Shown here: piece by piece, positions 52,944-61,000 of the stretch
Layout: the number at the start of each line of letters is the position of its first letter
Numbering within the stretch: position 1 is the first letter of the stretch
NCBI RefSeq assembly: GCF_049994355.1
Contig: NZ_CP188257.1
Span: 1,240,001 to 1,304,000, forward strand
Direction: 5' to 3'
Origin: Angustibacter sp049994355
GTDB taxonomy: Bacteria; Actinomycetota; Actinomycetes; Actinomycetales; Angustibacteraceae
Length of the DNA stretch: 64,000 nucleotides
Program-made: the position numbers and the translations under genes
Notes under the pieces: model-generated
What the model was told of the DNA's origin: nothing
The model's input: the letters and a program-made list of their open reading frames with translations, nothing else
Databases searched by the model: none

Positions 52944-53884
52944 TCGGGCCATCGCCCGGCTGGTGGGTCGGCGCGGGACTGGGTGCGTTCCTCGGCTGCG
53001 GTCTGCTGCTGGCGGTGTGGGCACTTCCCTTCCTGCGCCGGCCGGGGCTGGACGAGCGGCTCGCCCCCTACGTCCAGGACGTGGCCGGCCCGAGTCGCTT
53101 GCTCCCCGGTGGGATCAGCCACCGGACGACCGGGCTCGGCGGCGCGGGTCGGGTCGCGATGTCTCGACTCTCCGGTGCGCTGGACCGTAGCCTCGGCGGC
53201 TCGGTCTCGGTCGCCGGTCGCCTCGACCGGGCCGGGCTGGCGCTCGACCTCAACGGGTTCCGTGCTCAACAGGTGCTCTGCGGCGCAACAGGTCTGGCCG
53301 GTGGCTGCCTACTGGCGGCAGGCGTGTGGTCCAGGCGGCAGGGGCCGCTGCTTCCACTGGCTGTCCTGGTCCTGGCCTGCGGCGCCGGCGGTGTGGCGGC
53401 GCGCGACTGGTACCTGAGCCGACAGGTGGTCCGGCGCGAACGCCGGATGCTGGCCGAGTTCCCCACGGTGGCCGAGATGCTGGCGCTGGCGGTCGGCGCG
53501 GGCGAGGGCGCGCTGGCCGCGCTGCACCGGGTTGTCGCGATCAGCGGTGGGGAGCTGTCGGCCGAGCTGCAGCGCACCCTGGCCGACACGCACGCCGGGT
53601 CGTCACTGGTAAACGCCTTGCAGCAGCTGAGCAGGCGCACCGGCCTGGCTCCGTTGGCCCGCTTCGTGGACGGCGTCGTGGTCGCGGTCGAACGAGGCAC
53701 CCCGCTGGCCGAGGTGCTGCGGGCCCAGGCTGAGGACGTCCGTCAGCTCGGTCAGCGCAGCCTGATGGACGCGGCGGGTCGCAAAGAGGTCGCGATGATG
53801 GTGCCGGTGGTGTTCGGGGTGCTGCCCGTCACTGTCCTGTTCGCGGTCTACCCCGGATTCGCATTCCTGAGGACGAGCCTGTGA
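52940..53884 (+). CDS. tadC: Tad pilus inner-membrane platform TadC
   Basis: A 314-residue T2SSF-domain protein paired with TadB. The cytoplasmic domain contains FPTVAEMLALAVGAGEGALAAL and FVDGVVVAVERGTPLAEVLRAQA; helices lie near residues 8-32, 110-160 and 280-310. The GTG start is within the tadB stop. It is the usual partner in compact actinobacterial Tad loci. Confidence 0.9.
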   Translation: MIGPSPGWWVGAGLGAFLGCGLLLAVWALPFLRRPGLDERLAPYVQDVAGPSRLLPGGISHRTTGLGGAGRVAMSRLSGALDRSLGGSVSVAGRLDRAGLALDLNGFRAQQVLCGATGLAGGCLLAAGVWSRRQGPLLPLAVLVLACGAGGVAARDWYLSRQVVRRERRMLAEFPTVAEMLALAVGAGEGALAALHRVVAISGGELSAELQRTLADTHAGSSLVNALQQLSRRTGLAPLARFVDGVVVAVERGTPLAEVLRAQAEDVRQLGQRSLMDAAGRKEVAMMVPVVFGVLPVTVLFAVYPGFAFLRTSL

Positions 53885-54153
53885 TGAGTACGACGACAGA
53901 GGGGATCACCATGCGTGCAGCGGGCTTCGCCGGGACGGCCGTCAGGGCCTGGGCGGCCAGGGCATCAGCGGTCAGGAGGTCGGTGGCAGAACGGGTCCGG
54001 ACAGCCACGGGAGCACCGCCGGATCGCGGTGATGTACCTGGTTGGGTGCTCGTCACCATCATGACCGCGGGCCTGGTCGCGGCGCTGTGGGCCGTCGCCG
54101 GTCCCACGCTGAACGATCTGTTCGTCAACTCGATCAACAGTGTCGCGCCCTGA
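53884..54153 (+). CDS. Small Flp-like pilin subunit
   Basis: An 89-residue protein with a basic N-terminal half and a single C-terminal hydrophobic helix preceded by the charged turn DRGDVPGWV (helix about VLVTIMTAGLVAALWAVAGP), the layout of actinobacterial Flp-type major pilin candidates. A processing peptidase is not encoded nearby. ATG 53884 overlaps the tadC stop; ATG 53911 has a better GAGGGG ribosome site and would remove nine residues. Confidence 0.72.
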   Translation: MSTTTEGITMRAAGFAGTAVRAWAARASAVRRSVAERVRTATGAPPDRGDVPGWVLVTIMTAGLVAALWAVAGPTLNDLFVNSINSVAP

Positions 54154-54562
54154 GGCGCGGGGCGAGGGAGGGCCGATCCGGCGCCTTGACCAGGGTTCGG
54201 CAGTGGTCGACTTCGCACTGGTGGGTGCCCTGCTCACGCTCCTCTTCGCGTCGCTCGCCCAGCTGACCCTGGTGCTGCACGTCCGCAACACGGCGGTCGA
54301 CTGCGCGGCGGAGGGGGCGCGGTTCGGTGCGCGGGCCGATCGGGTGCCGGCCGACGGCGCGCCCAGGGCGCGCGAGCTGGTCGCGGCCGATCTGTCGCCG
54401 GAGTACGGATCGCGGATAAGCCAGGTCAGCTCGACGCAGGTCGAGATCGGGGGAGTGCAGGCGGTGCAGGTGACGATGACGATCCCGCTGCCGTTGTTCG
54501 GCCTGGTCGGGTCCGCCCGGTCGATGACCGTGCGCGGGCACGCCTTCATGGAGTCGCAGTGA
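54140..54562 (+). CDS. TadE-like minor pilin
   Basis: A 140-residue protein with the pseudopilin N-terminus LDQGSAVVDFALVGALLTLLF, where the Glu/Asp five residues into the hydrophobic stretch is Asp rather than Glu. The outer part is a small beta domain. TadE-like proteins are minor pilus components cleaved by a prepilin peptidase. The GTG start lies inside the preceding pilin gene. Confidence 0.82.
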   Translation: MSRPEARGEGGPIRRLDQGSAVVDFALVGALLTLLFASLAQLTLVLHVRNTAVDCAAEGARFGARADRVPADGAPRARELVAADLSPEYGSRISQVSSTQVEIGGVQAVQVTMTIPLPLFGLVGSARSMTVRGHAFMESQ

Positions 54563-55056
54563 GCGGCACGCGCAGTGTTGACGACCAGGGCAGCGCGGTC
54601 GTCGAGTTCATCGTGCTCGGGCTGCTGCTGCTCCTTCCGGTGGTGTATCTGGTGCTGGTGCTGGCCAGGATCGAGGGCGCCGCGTTCGCTGTCCAGCGAG
54701 CCGCCCGCGAGGCTGGTCGGGCGTACGTCACCGCCGACCGGCCGGACCACGCACGCGAGCGGGCCGACGCCGCAGCCGCGCTCGCCCTGTCCGACCAGCG
54801 GTTCGAAGGTCAGGGCGCACTTGTCGTGAGCTGTTCGCAGCCGGACTGCCTCGCTCCGGACAGTCGGGTCACGACCTCCGCCCGGGTACGCGTGGCCCTG
54901 CCTGGCGTCCCGCGGCTGCTCGACCAGATGGTGCCGGCCGCGGTAGAGGTCGTCGCCACCCAGGTCACGCCTGTCGACCGGTTCGCCACCAGGCCCGACC
55001 GGTTCGCCACCAGGCCCGGCCGGTTCGCCACCAGGCGCGACCGGGTCGATCGATGA
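54559..55056 (+). CDS. Second TadE-like minor pilin with repeat-encoded tail
   Basis: A 165-residue protein with the TadE N-terminus VDDQGSAVVEFIVLGLLLLLP (Glu at the expected position), an outer domain with a likely disulfide (SCSQPDC), and a strongly basic tail of DRFATRP units. The tail is encoded by four copies of a 21-bp repeat (54979-55041) just before the stop, so the C-terminus has probably grown by repeat expansion. The GTG start overlaps the previous gene. Confidence 0.82.
   Translation: MSGTRSVDDQGSAVVEFIVLGLLLLLPVVYLVLVLARIEGAAFAVQRAAREAGRAYVTADRPDHARERADAAAALALSDQRFEGQGALVVSCSQPDCLAPDSRVTTSARVRVALPGVPRLLDQMVPAAVEVVATQVTPVDRFATRPDRFATRPGRFATRRDRVDR
54979..55041 (+). repeat. 21-bp in-frame repeat at the 3' end of the second TadE-like gene
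   Basis: Three close copies and one diverged copy of a unit starting CGACCGGTTCGCCACCAGGC, each coding DRFATRP or a variant. The stop follows 16 bases later. Confidence 0.92.
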
Positions 55057-55547
55057 ACGGCCGGCCTCGGAGTGCCTGGTCGCCGCGACGCCCAAAGGCT
55101 GGCAGCGACGACGGGCAGATCAGCCTGCTGATCCTCGGGTACCTCGTGCTGGCGTTCGCCCTGGTGACCGTCGTCGTGGACGCCGCATCCGTGCACCTCG
55201 CGCACACTCAGCTGATCGACGCCGCAGACGCTGCCGCCCTGGACGCAGCGGACGCGCTAGCCGAGCCGGACGTCTACGGCGGCGGCTTGCCCGACGCGCG
55301 GGCCGTCCCGCTGACCGACCTGGCGGTGCACCGCCAGGCCGCGCTCTACCTGTCCGCGTATCCGCCGCCGCGACGACTGGAAGACGTCGCGCTGGCTTCG
55401 GGCACCGGCACGAGCGACGGAGCCAGCGCGACCGTGGCCCTGACCGGGCGGGTCCGGCTGCCCATCGCCGGCTTCGTGGTCGTCGGTTTCACCGGCGGGG
55501 TCAGCGTGCACGCAAGCTCCACGGCGAGGGCGCAGCTCGACCGGTGA
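55053..55547 (+). CDS. TadG-like pilus-associated protein
   Basis: A 164-residue protein with the TadG N-terminal pattern DDGQISLLILGYLVLAFALVTVVVDAASVHLA followed by a helix rich in Ala and Asp (LIDAADAAALDAADALAEPDVYG), matching the pilus assembly protein found at the end of actinobacterial Tad loci. It lacks the von Willebrand domain of longer TadG proteins. It is the last gene of the Tad operon. Confidence 0.82.
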   Translation: MNGRPRSAWSPRRPKAGSDDGQISLLILGYLVLAFALVTVVVDAASVHLAHTQLIDAADAAALDAADALAEPDVYGGGLPDARAVPLTDLAVHRQAALYLSAYPPPRRLEDVALASGTGTSDGASATVALTGRVRLPIAGFVVVGFTGGVSVHASSTARAQLDR

Positions 55548-55588
55548 GCCGGGCTGGGCGAGCGGGCCAGTGTCCGAGAACAGGGCCG

Positions 55589-55969
55589 TCAGGGGCCGAC
55601 CAGGCGCACGAAGTCGCCCGGCCCGATCCGGGTGCCGGCGATCACGGTGCCCCCGTTGTCCTGCCAGACTTCGACGGTCGGCAGCACGCGCAAGTCGTTG
55701 CACTGGACCACCACCTCCACCGGAATGCCTGGTTCGAACGGCTGTCCGGGCCCGACTGAGTTCGCGTTGTGGGTCAACGTCCGGGCGGGAACGGCCACCT
55801 CGATCGGGCCGGGCGGTAGCTGGTGCTTCGGGCTGCCAACCGGAGCGGCGAAGACGGTGACCCGGATCTGCTGGTCGGTGCCCGTGTCGTTGAGGACGAG
55901 CCAGTCCACCGACATTGCTGCGGCGGGAAGCCCGAACGCACCGCTGGACAACCTGAACTCGAACGGCAT
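55589..55969 (-). CDS. Small beta-rich protein of unknown function
   Basis: A 126-residue protein without membrane segments. It alternates strands and turns (FEFRLSSGAFGLPAA, VDWLVLNDTGTDQQIRVTVF, EVWQDNGGTVIAGTRIGPGDFVRLV), resembling a single Ig-like or jelly-roll sandwich, perhaps a binding or surface protein. I find no family. ATG 55969 has AAGGGGG just upstream, better than GTG 55975. It converges with the Tad operon and opens the accessory island. Confidence 0.62.
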   Translation of the reverse strand: MPFEFRLSSGAFGLPAAAMSVDWLVLNDTGTDQQIRVTVFAAPVGSPKHQLPPGPIEVAVPARTLTHNANSVGPGQPFEPGIPVEVVVQCNDLRVLPTVEVWQDNGGTVIAGTRIGPGDFVRLVGP

Positions 55970-56202
55970 GAGCACCCCCTTGCGGCGGCTCCCGTGAGCC
56001 GACGCTGGACTTCACCGTCGACTGTGGCACTGGCACTCACCGCTGTCCACTGGCCGGAACGGCGTCCTTGAATTGGCAAACGGCAAGAACTTGTCGACCT
56101 CCCTGGAATCGCCCTGTGAAACAGCTTGCGCTTCGCTCTGTCGCCGCCTCATGAATCCAGATAGCCTGGCGCGGATTTGGCAACGCGTCCAAGGGGGGCC
56201 GA

Positions 56203-56535
56203 ATGTCAGCTGCGGAACGTAAACCAACGAAGACTGATATCGACATCACCAGGGCCCGCACCGGTCTCGGCGTCGTGCTGGCTGGCGACATCGTGATTCT
56301 CCTTGCCACCGCGGGAGCGGTGTGGAAGCTGACCGACGGCCCTGCGGCGAGCACCGCGTCCACCGCGATCATCTCGATTCTCACTTCTGCTTTCACCACC
56401 ATCGGCACGATGACCACGGCCTACTTCGGTATCAGGGCCGCCACCAATACAGCCCAGACGTCCATCAATAGAACTGCCACACCGGACGACGGGAACGACC
56501 AGACTGTCGCGCGGGGCGAAGTGGTTACTCCGTAG
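56203..56535 (+). CDS. Small two-helix membrane protein
   Basis: A 110-residue protein with a polar head (1-20), two hydrophobic segments (about 24-43 and 52-80 ending in TTAYFGIRAATNTAQ) and a polar tail. AAGGGGGG precedes the ATG, so it is probably expressed. Base composition is visibly less GC-rich than its surroundings. The topology resembles holins, but no lysis genes are near; a membrane partner of the following metalloprotease locus is equally possible. Confidence 0.62.
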   Translation: MSAAERKPTKTDIDITRARTGLGVVLAGDIVILLATAGAVWKLTDGPAASTASTAIISILTSAFTTIGTMTTAYFGIRAATNTAQTSINRTATPDDGNDQTVARGEVVTP

Positions 56536-56556
56536 CGGCGGCTCGCGGCTGAGGAC

Positions 56557-56572
56557 TTCCAGAATTCTGGAA
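56557..56572. promoter_or_regulatory. 16-bp perfect palindrome upstream of the zincin gene
   Basis: TTCCAGAATTCTGGAA. It overlaps a second palindrome, GAAACGTTTC (56570-56579), of LacI-operator style, and is followed by a hairpin at 56580-56595. Confidence 0.55.
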
Positions 56573-56579
56573 ACGTTTC

Positions 56580-56595
56580 GCTGCCAAAAGGCAGC
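56580..56595 (+). terminator. Small hairpin after the two-helix membrane gene
   Basis: GCTGCC-AAAA-GGCAGC, a perfect 6-bp stem without a T run. It may end the upstream transcript or belong to the leader of the next gene. Confidence 0.4.
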
Positions 56596-56763
56596 TGAGC
56601 GCGTCCAAGGAGAATTCGGCGCGTCGGTTGCGCCGCCGATGCGCCACCTGCCGAGCTGCCCTCTGCCCGAAGGCGCAGCGGATCTTGCCCGAACGCTCCG
56701 AGCGGGGGCTCTGGCGTCAGGACCGAGGGTCAGCCAACCTGGAAGCCGGGAAAGGGGTTGTCG

Positions 56764-58914
56764 GTGGCCCAGGCGAAGGGTGCGAAGAGCTCCGCCGTGA
56801 CTGCGTCGCGCCGTCCGTCCGGCCCGAAGTCCGTCGATCACGCCCCATCTCAGCTGGCACCGCACGCCACCAGGGAGGCCGAGGTCCTGACCGACCTGCA
56901 GCGCACCGCCGGCAACCGGGCCGTTTCCCGGTTCCTGGAGTCCGACGAGGCGTCGCTGCAACGCGTCCCGGTCTCCACTGAGTTTCACGAGACCCTCTAC
57001 AACAAGACCGCCACCACCGGCCTGGCCACCGCGCCACCGAAGGGTTTCACAGGCAAACCCACCGACGTCGCCAACCCCGACAAGACCAGCTATGAGATGA
57101 CTCGCAGCGGCAGCGGCGTCACCGTGCTGATCAAGATCCGCTACCTGCAGCAGACTCGCAACACGGTCGCTCCGCCGAGCCCCAACCCGTCCAACCTGCC
57201 TGAGATCGGGGCGCTCCTCGGGCGGCCCACTGTCATCCCGGCGAACGACCCGACCGACCGGCGCACCTGGGCGAGCGATGCCGCCAACAAGGCGACCGCA
57301 CACTGGACCGGCCTCAAGATCAGCTTCGCCAGCACCGACCACCCCCAGCCCGGCGAAGGGGCCGGCTCCTACGCCGCCCCGCTCCCACCCACGCCGGTCC
57401 GGCTGCCCGTCACCTTCAAGGCCGAAGCGGTGTTCGGGCTGAACGACCCGGCCCATCACCAGGTCATCGTGCACCCGCCCAGCACGGTGGCCGGCTCGCT
57501 GGGCAACCCGATCGACAAGGGCAACTGGTACCAGCAGGACCCGGCCGCCCGTTCGGCCAAGTACCCGCACAGCGACGACGTGATCTACGCCCACGAGTAC
57601 GGGCACATGCTCGGCATCCCGGACGAGTACAGCCAGTCCAACGAGCAGCTGAACGCCCTGCTGCACCAGGCTGCGCCCGCGAGCGCCGCCTCCTCACGCG
57701 CTGCCCTCGACAAGACGACCATCGAGCGGATGACCCTCGCTGGGCTGACCGCACGACTGTCGGGGCAGCTCCTGGCGGCGATGCCGATCATGGTCGCCGC
57801 GCTCAATGGCAAGCGCCGGGGCGTCGTGAACCGGCTGGCGGCGGCCGCCCGGTCCGCGGCCGTCTCGGCCGACGTCCGGTCCGTGCTGGTCGGTGAGCTG
57901 ACCGCCGAGTCCGACGCCCGGACCAGCCCCAAGGTGCCAACCGCGGTCGCGTTCGAGACGACCAGGAACTTCAGCAACCTCGACATTGCCAGCCAGGCCG
58001 TTGCTGGTGGATTCGCCATCGGCCCGGTCACCAAGCTGATCATGGACGCCTACAACGCCCTGCTGGCTGCGCCGCACAAGGCGAACGTCGCGGTGGCCGA
58101 CTTCGACGCAGTGCGGATCAACATCTCCAGTGCCGTGTCCGGCTCAGCCGGTGCCGCAACACCGCTGGCCGTCCCGGCCGCCACCGAGGTGACCAGCCTG
58201 GTGGGTCCGGCCGCCCCCGGACCCGGCCTGCCGGTGGTACCCCCCGGCACCCTGATCGCGCAGCTCAGCGCGCTGCCCGCGACCTGGTCGGCGGCGGGCT
58301 CGACCCTCGAGTCGTCCGTCAGCGCGGCCACGTTCAGCGCCGCGATGGCGACTGGGCTGCGCAACGTCGCGGCCGGTGCGGCCCTCGTCCGCGGCGCGGC
58401 GGCGCTGCTGCCCGGGCTCGCCGCGCCGACTCCGCTCGGCTCGACCAACGCGCTCTACCGGCGCGCCTACGCGTTGGTGCAGAAGGCGGCCACCGATGCC
58501 GCGACCCAGGTGGTCGGCGAACTGCTGTCCGCCACGGTCAAGCCCACCTTGGACGCGAGCGTCACGTCACTGCAGAGCTCGATCAACGCCGAGGTCACCC
58601 GGATCACCACCACGCCACCGGTGGGCGTCGCGGCCGCCGGGCCGGCCGACCCGCAGATGGCCACCATCGTCGCGGCGATGAAGGCCAGGCTCGACGCCGA
58701 CAAGACCGCCACAGCCGGTACCGGGCGCGACCCGACCAAGGCCGGCGGCGCCGCACCCGACCAGAACGTCACATACAGCGCGCAGGGCCTGATGGGCTCG
58801 TCGAACTCGTCAGCGGTTCGGGTGGACCAGTTCCAGGCGATGCTGGACGCCTTCAACGCCAAGCTCCGCCAGGTCCCGCGCGAGGACGTCTTCACCGTGG
58901 ACGTGGGCAAATAG
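56764..58914 (+). CDS. Snapalysin-like HExxHxxGxxD metalloprotease with an injection-system-cargo-type head
   Basis: A 716-residue protein without a signal peptide or membrane helix. The basic N-terminus leads into LQRTAGNRAV at 45-54, a motif I associate with cargo of actinobacterial extracellular contractile injection systems and DUF4157 proteins. A zinc site HEYGHMLGIPD follows (H277, E278, H281, D287), the HExxHxxGxxD form of snapalysin. The C-terminal 420 residues are Ala-rich and helical. GTG 56764 is 6 bases after AAGGGG; TTG 56758 is an alternative. No sheath, tube or baseplate gene is in the window, so delivery is inference. Confidence 0.7.
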   Translation: MAQAKGAKSSAVTASRRPSGPKSVDHAPSQLAPHATREAEVLTDLQRTAGNRAVSRFLESDEASLQRVPVSTEFHETLYNKTATTGLATAPPKGFTGKPTDVANPDKTSYEMTRSGSGVTVLIKIRYLQQTRNTVAPPSPNPSNLPEIGALLGRPTVIPANDPTDRRTWASDAANKATAHWTGLKISFASTDHPQPGEGAGSYAAPLPPTPVRLPVTFKAEAVFGLNDPAHHQVIVHPPSTVAGSLGNPIDKGNWYQQDPAARSAKYPHSDDVIYAHEYGHMLGIPDEYSQSNEQLNALLHQAAPASAASSRAALDKTTIERMTLAGLTARLSGQLLAAMPIMVAALNGKRRGVVNRLAAAARSAAVSADVRSVLVGELTAESDARTSPKVPTAVAFETTRNFSNLDIASQAVAGGFAIGPVTKLIMDAYNALLAAPHKANVAVADFDAVRINISSAVSGSAGAATPLAVPAATEVTSLVGPAAPGPGLPVVPPGTLIAQLSALPATWSAAGSTLESSVSAATFSAAMATGLRNVAAGAALVRGAAALLPGLAAPTPLGSTNALYRRAYALVQKAATDAATQVVGELLSATVKPTLDASVTSLQSSINAEVTRITTTPPVGVAAAGPADPQMATIVAAMKARLDADKTATAGTGRDPTKAGGAAPDQNVTYSAQGLMGSSNSSAVRVDQFQAMLDAFNAKLRQVPREDVFTVDVGK

Positions 58915-59604
58915 ATGGCGACCCTGGTCACCGTCCGCTGGCACACACGGCCGCCGAGCTCGGTCGACGAGCGGCTGGTCATCACCGACGACGGCCAGGC
59001 GCAGCTGGCGGTGCTGCGGCCGCGCGAGCCGCGGGACACCGTGGGCCTGTTCGCCGGCCCGGTCGACGAGGCTGAGGTGCGCGAACTCAGCGCCGCCGGG
59101 TCGCAGGTCGAGCTGGACGTCGAACTGCCGGACCCGCAGGTCGCCGCCGTCGGCGCGGTCGCCGCTGCAGTGGCTCGGCGGCTTCTCGACTCGCCGTTGG
59201 CCGCGGCGCGGTTCGTCGCGCGCCCGGTGGCTGCGGCGGACGCCGGCTCGGTGACGCTCGCGCTGGGCGTCGTGGGGCTCGGCTCGCAGCCGGTCGAGTT
59301 CGAGCTGGACCTCGACGGCTGCGCCGTGCACTTCGGCGCCAGCGGGTCGCCGGTCACCTGGACGCCGCTGCCCGAGCTCGCCACCGGGTTCAGCACCGTG
59401 GACGCCGAGGGGCTGGGCGGCGTCCGGCGTCGGGCGGTGGTGGCACCCGGAGTGCTCGGCGCCATCTCACTGGACCTGACCGTCCCGGACGGCGCGGACC
59501 AGGTCAGCGTGCAGGTGGCCGGAGCCTGGTTCTTCTCGGAGTACGCACAGCCCGAGGGGTTCGAGGTGCGGACCCGCTCGACTTCCCTCGAGCCGGCTGG
59601 CTGA
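58915..59604 (+). CDS. Hypothetical partner of the zincin gene
   Basis: A 229-residue soluble protein of unknown family, starting on the base after the zincin stop, so it is almost certainly coupled. It looks beta-rich at both ends (TLVTVRWHTRPP, VSVQVAGAWFFSEYAQPEGFEV) with an Ala-rich helix in the middle (VAAVGAVAAAVARRLL). It could be a chaperone, immunity protein or structural adaptor for the metalloprotease; nothing in the sequence decides this. Confidence 0.65.
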   Translation: MATLVTVRWHTRPPSSVDERLVITDDGQAQLAVLRPREPRDTVGLFAGPVDEAEVRELSAAGSQVELDVELPDPQVAAVGAVAAAVARRLLDSPLAAARFVARPVAAADAGSVTLALGVVGLGSQPVEFELDLDGCAVHFGASGSPVTWTPLPELATGFSTVDAEGLGGVRRRAVVAPGVLGAISLDLTVPDGADQVSVQVAGAWFFSEYAQPEGFEVRTRSTSLEPAG

Positions 59605-59615
59605 GCCCGGACGCG

Positions 59616-59650
59616 CGTGATGCCGGCAGTGGGGAGCTGCCGGCATCACG
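59616..59650. terminator. Bidirectional terminator
   Basis: A perfect 14-bp stem (CGTGATGCCGGCAG, 59616-59629, with 59637-59650) and a 7-base loop between convergent genes. Confidence 0.85.
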
Positions 59651-59676
59651 CTGGTCCGAACTCTGGAGGGGCTGCG

Positions 59677-60189
59677 TCACCACCAGATCTTGGTGACGGG
59701 GGAGAACTCGAAGTTCGTCCACGCCCCCTTGACGGCGCCGCTGATCACCCGGAACTGCGTCTTGTCGTAGATCTCCTCGTTGCTGTCCGTGTCGGTGTGC
59801 GGCAGGGTGCCGAGGAAGTTGACCGTCGTGCTGCCGCCCGCGGTGGTGAAGTATCGACTCGCGCTCCCCGAGCCGATCCGGTCCTCGTCGGCGTTGTTGA
59901 CGCCGTTGGCGTCCACGTCACCGGCGCGTCCCGTCAGGTCCTGCTCCCAGGTCTGCAGGTTCAGCTCAACCGTCACCGCGGTGGGTGCACCGCCCACGCA
60001 GCTGATGTCGACCGGGTAGTACACCTGGGGCACGTTCGCGGCCGTATAAGTGCCAGCGAAGTACGGCGCCTTGGGGGTCACCGTGCACCCGCTCCTGGTG
60101 GTGCTGGCCTGGGCGGGCGCCGCGAAGGCGAGCGGGATGGCCGCTACTGCCGCGAGTGCCACTGCTGCCCTGGTCTTGTTCATGGTCAT
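59677..60189 (-). CDS. Secreted protein of unknown function
   Basis: A 170-residue protein with a clear Sec signal peptide (MTMNKTRAAVALAAVAAIPL, cleavage likely after AQA near residue 29). The mature part has two cysteines (GCTVTP and DISCVGG) likely forming one disulfide, and an acidic DVDANGVNNADEDRIG loop that could bind calcium. It ends in aromatic residues (VTKIWW), suggesting a compact beta fold. ATG 60189 is preferred since GGAGA lies 8 bases upstream; ATG 60183 and 60201 are alternatives. It converges with the zincin pair. Confidence 0.75.
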   Translation of the reverse strand: MTMNKTRAAVALAAVAAIPLAFAAPAQASTTRSGCTVTPKAPYFAGTYTAANVPQVYYPVDISCVGGAPTAVTVELNLQTWEQDLTGRAGDVDANGVNNADEDRIGSGSASRYFTTAGGSTTVNFLGTLPHTDTDSNEEIYDKTQFRVISGAVKGAWTNFEFSPVTKIWW

Positions 60190-60374
60190 GACTGTCTCCA
60201 TCTGCTGCAGGCGACCTCGTGATCGCCACCGGTGCTGCCACTGCTGTGGCGGCAGGCACACAGTGCGATCCGTGCATCAGCGTGGCGTCACAACCCGGCG
60301 AAACCCCAGGTCAGCGGGCTGACCGTGAGGTATCGGCTCTGCCTCGCGAGAGTCAGGCGCAGGGACGTCGGCAG

Positions 60375-60923
60375 CTAGGCCTTGCGCCCCAGGAAGGCCA
60401 GCAGCTTGGTCTGCTCGTCGGCGTCCGGCGGCGACTCGAGCGCGGGGCCGAAGGCACCGGGGGAGCGCATGGTGTCGCCGAACACCTCGACGTCCTTCCA
60501 GGCCCGCGCGATCTCGTCGGCCGGGATGGACAGGTCTGCTCCGGTCGCCTTGGCCAGGTCCCAGCGATGGGTCACCAGGTCACCGGACAGGAACTGGTCC
60601 ACGGCCTTCGCGAACGTCGACCGGCCGAAGAACCCGTCGTACTCCACGTCGGCCAGCGCCGGGTCGGCCAGCTCCTCCTCCACCTGCGAGCGCATCGCCT
60701 CGAAGGCACCGAGCGGGTCGTCGTCCACCGAAGGTCCAGGGCGCTGCTCGCGCCCCACCAGCTTCTCGAACATCGACAACGTCCCCACCACGTGGGCGAC
60801 GACGCCCCGGGCGTCCCAGTCGGGGCACGGTGACGGGCTCGACCAGCGGTCGTCCGGCGTCGCGCGGATCGTGTCCGCGAAGGCGTCGGCGTTGCGGTGG
60901 TAGCGGTCCAGGATCTCGGTCAT
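60375..60923 (-). CDS. TIGR03086-type metal-binding protein (mycothiol-dependent isomerase fold)
   Basis: A 182-residue protein of the DinB/maleylpyruvate isomerase N-terminal group. The metal site is visible: H in GVVAHVVGTLSMFE, the acidic VEEELADP, and the HRWDLAKATG motif with His and Asp. CPDWDARGVVAHV is the family signature. In actinobacteria some members use mycothiol; the substrate here is unknown. It is divergent from the AraC-type regulator, which may control it. Confidence 0.87.
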   Translation of the reverse strand: MTEILDRYHRNADAFADTIRATPDDRWSSPSPCPDWDARGVVAHVVGTLSMFEKLVGREQRPGPSVDDDPLGAFEAMRSQVEEELADPALADVEYDGFFGRSTFAKAVDQFLSGDLVTHRWDLAKATGADLSIPADEIARAWKDVEVFGDTMRSPGAFGPALESPPDADEQTKLLAFLGRKA

Positions 60924-60987
60924 GCCCCCACCCTGCCCGCGATCGGCTGCCAGCGCTTGAACGAATGCGACAGCGGCGTCGCCCTCC

Positions 60988-60993
60988 TACGCT
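60988..60993 (+). promoter_or_regulatory. Leaderless -10 element of the AraC-type gene
   Basis: TACGCT, 7 bases before GTG 61001. Confidence 0.55.
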
Positions 60994-61000
60994 CGAGGGC

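Noticed and set aside
46381..55547. A type VII secretion locus
   Set aside because: Only an EccC-like ATPase is present; there is no WXG100, EccB, EccD, EccE or mycosin, and the neighbours are Tad pilus genes.
56203..56535. Phage holin and prophage remnant
   Set aside because: Two hydrophobic helices alone are not enough. No endolysin, integrase, attachment site or capsid gene is nearby.
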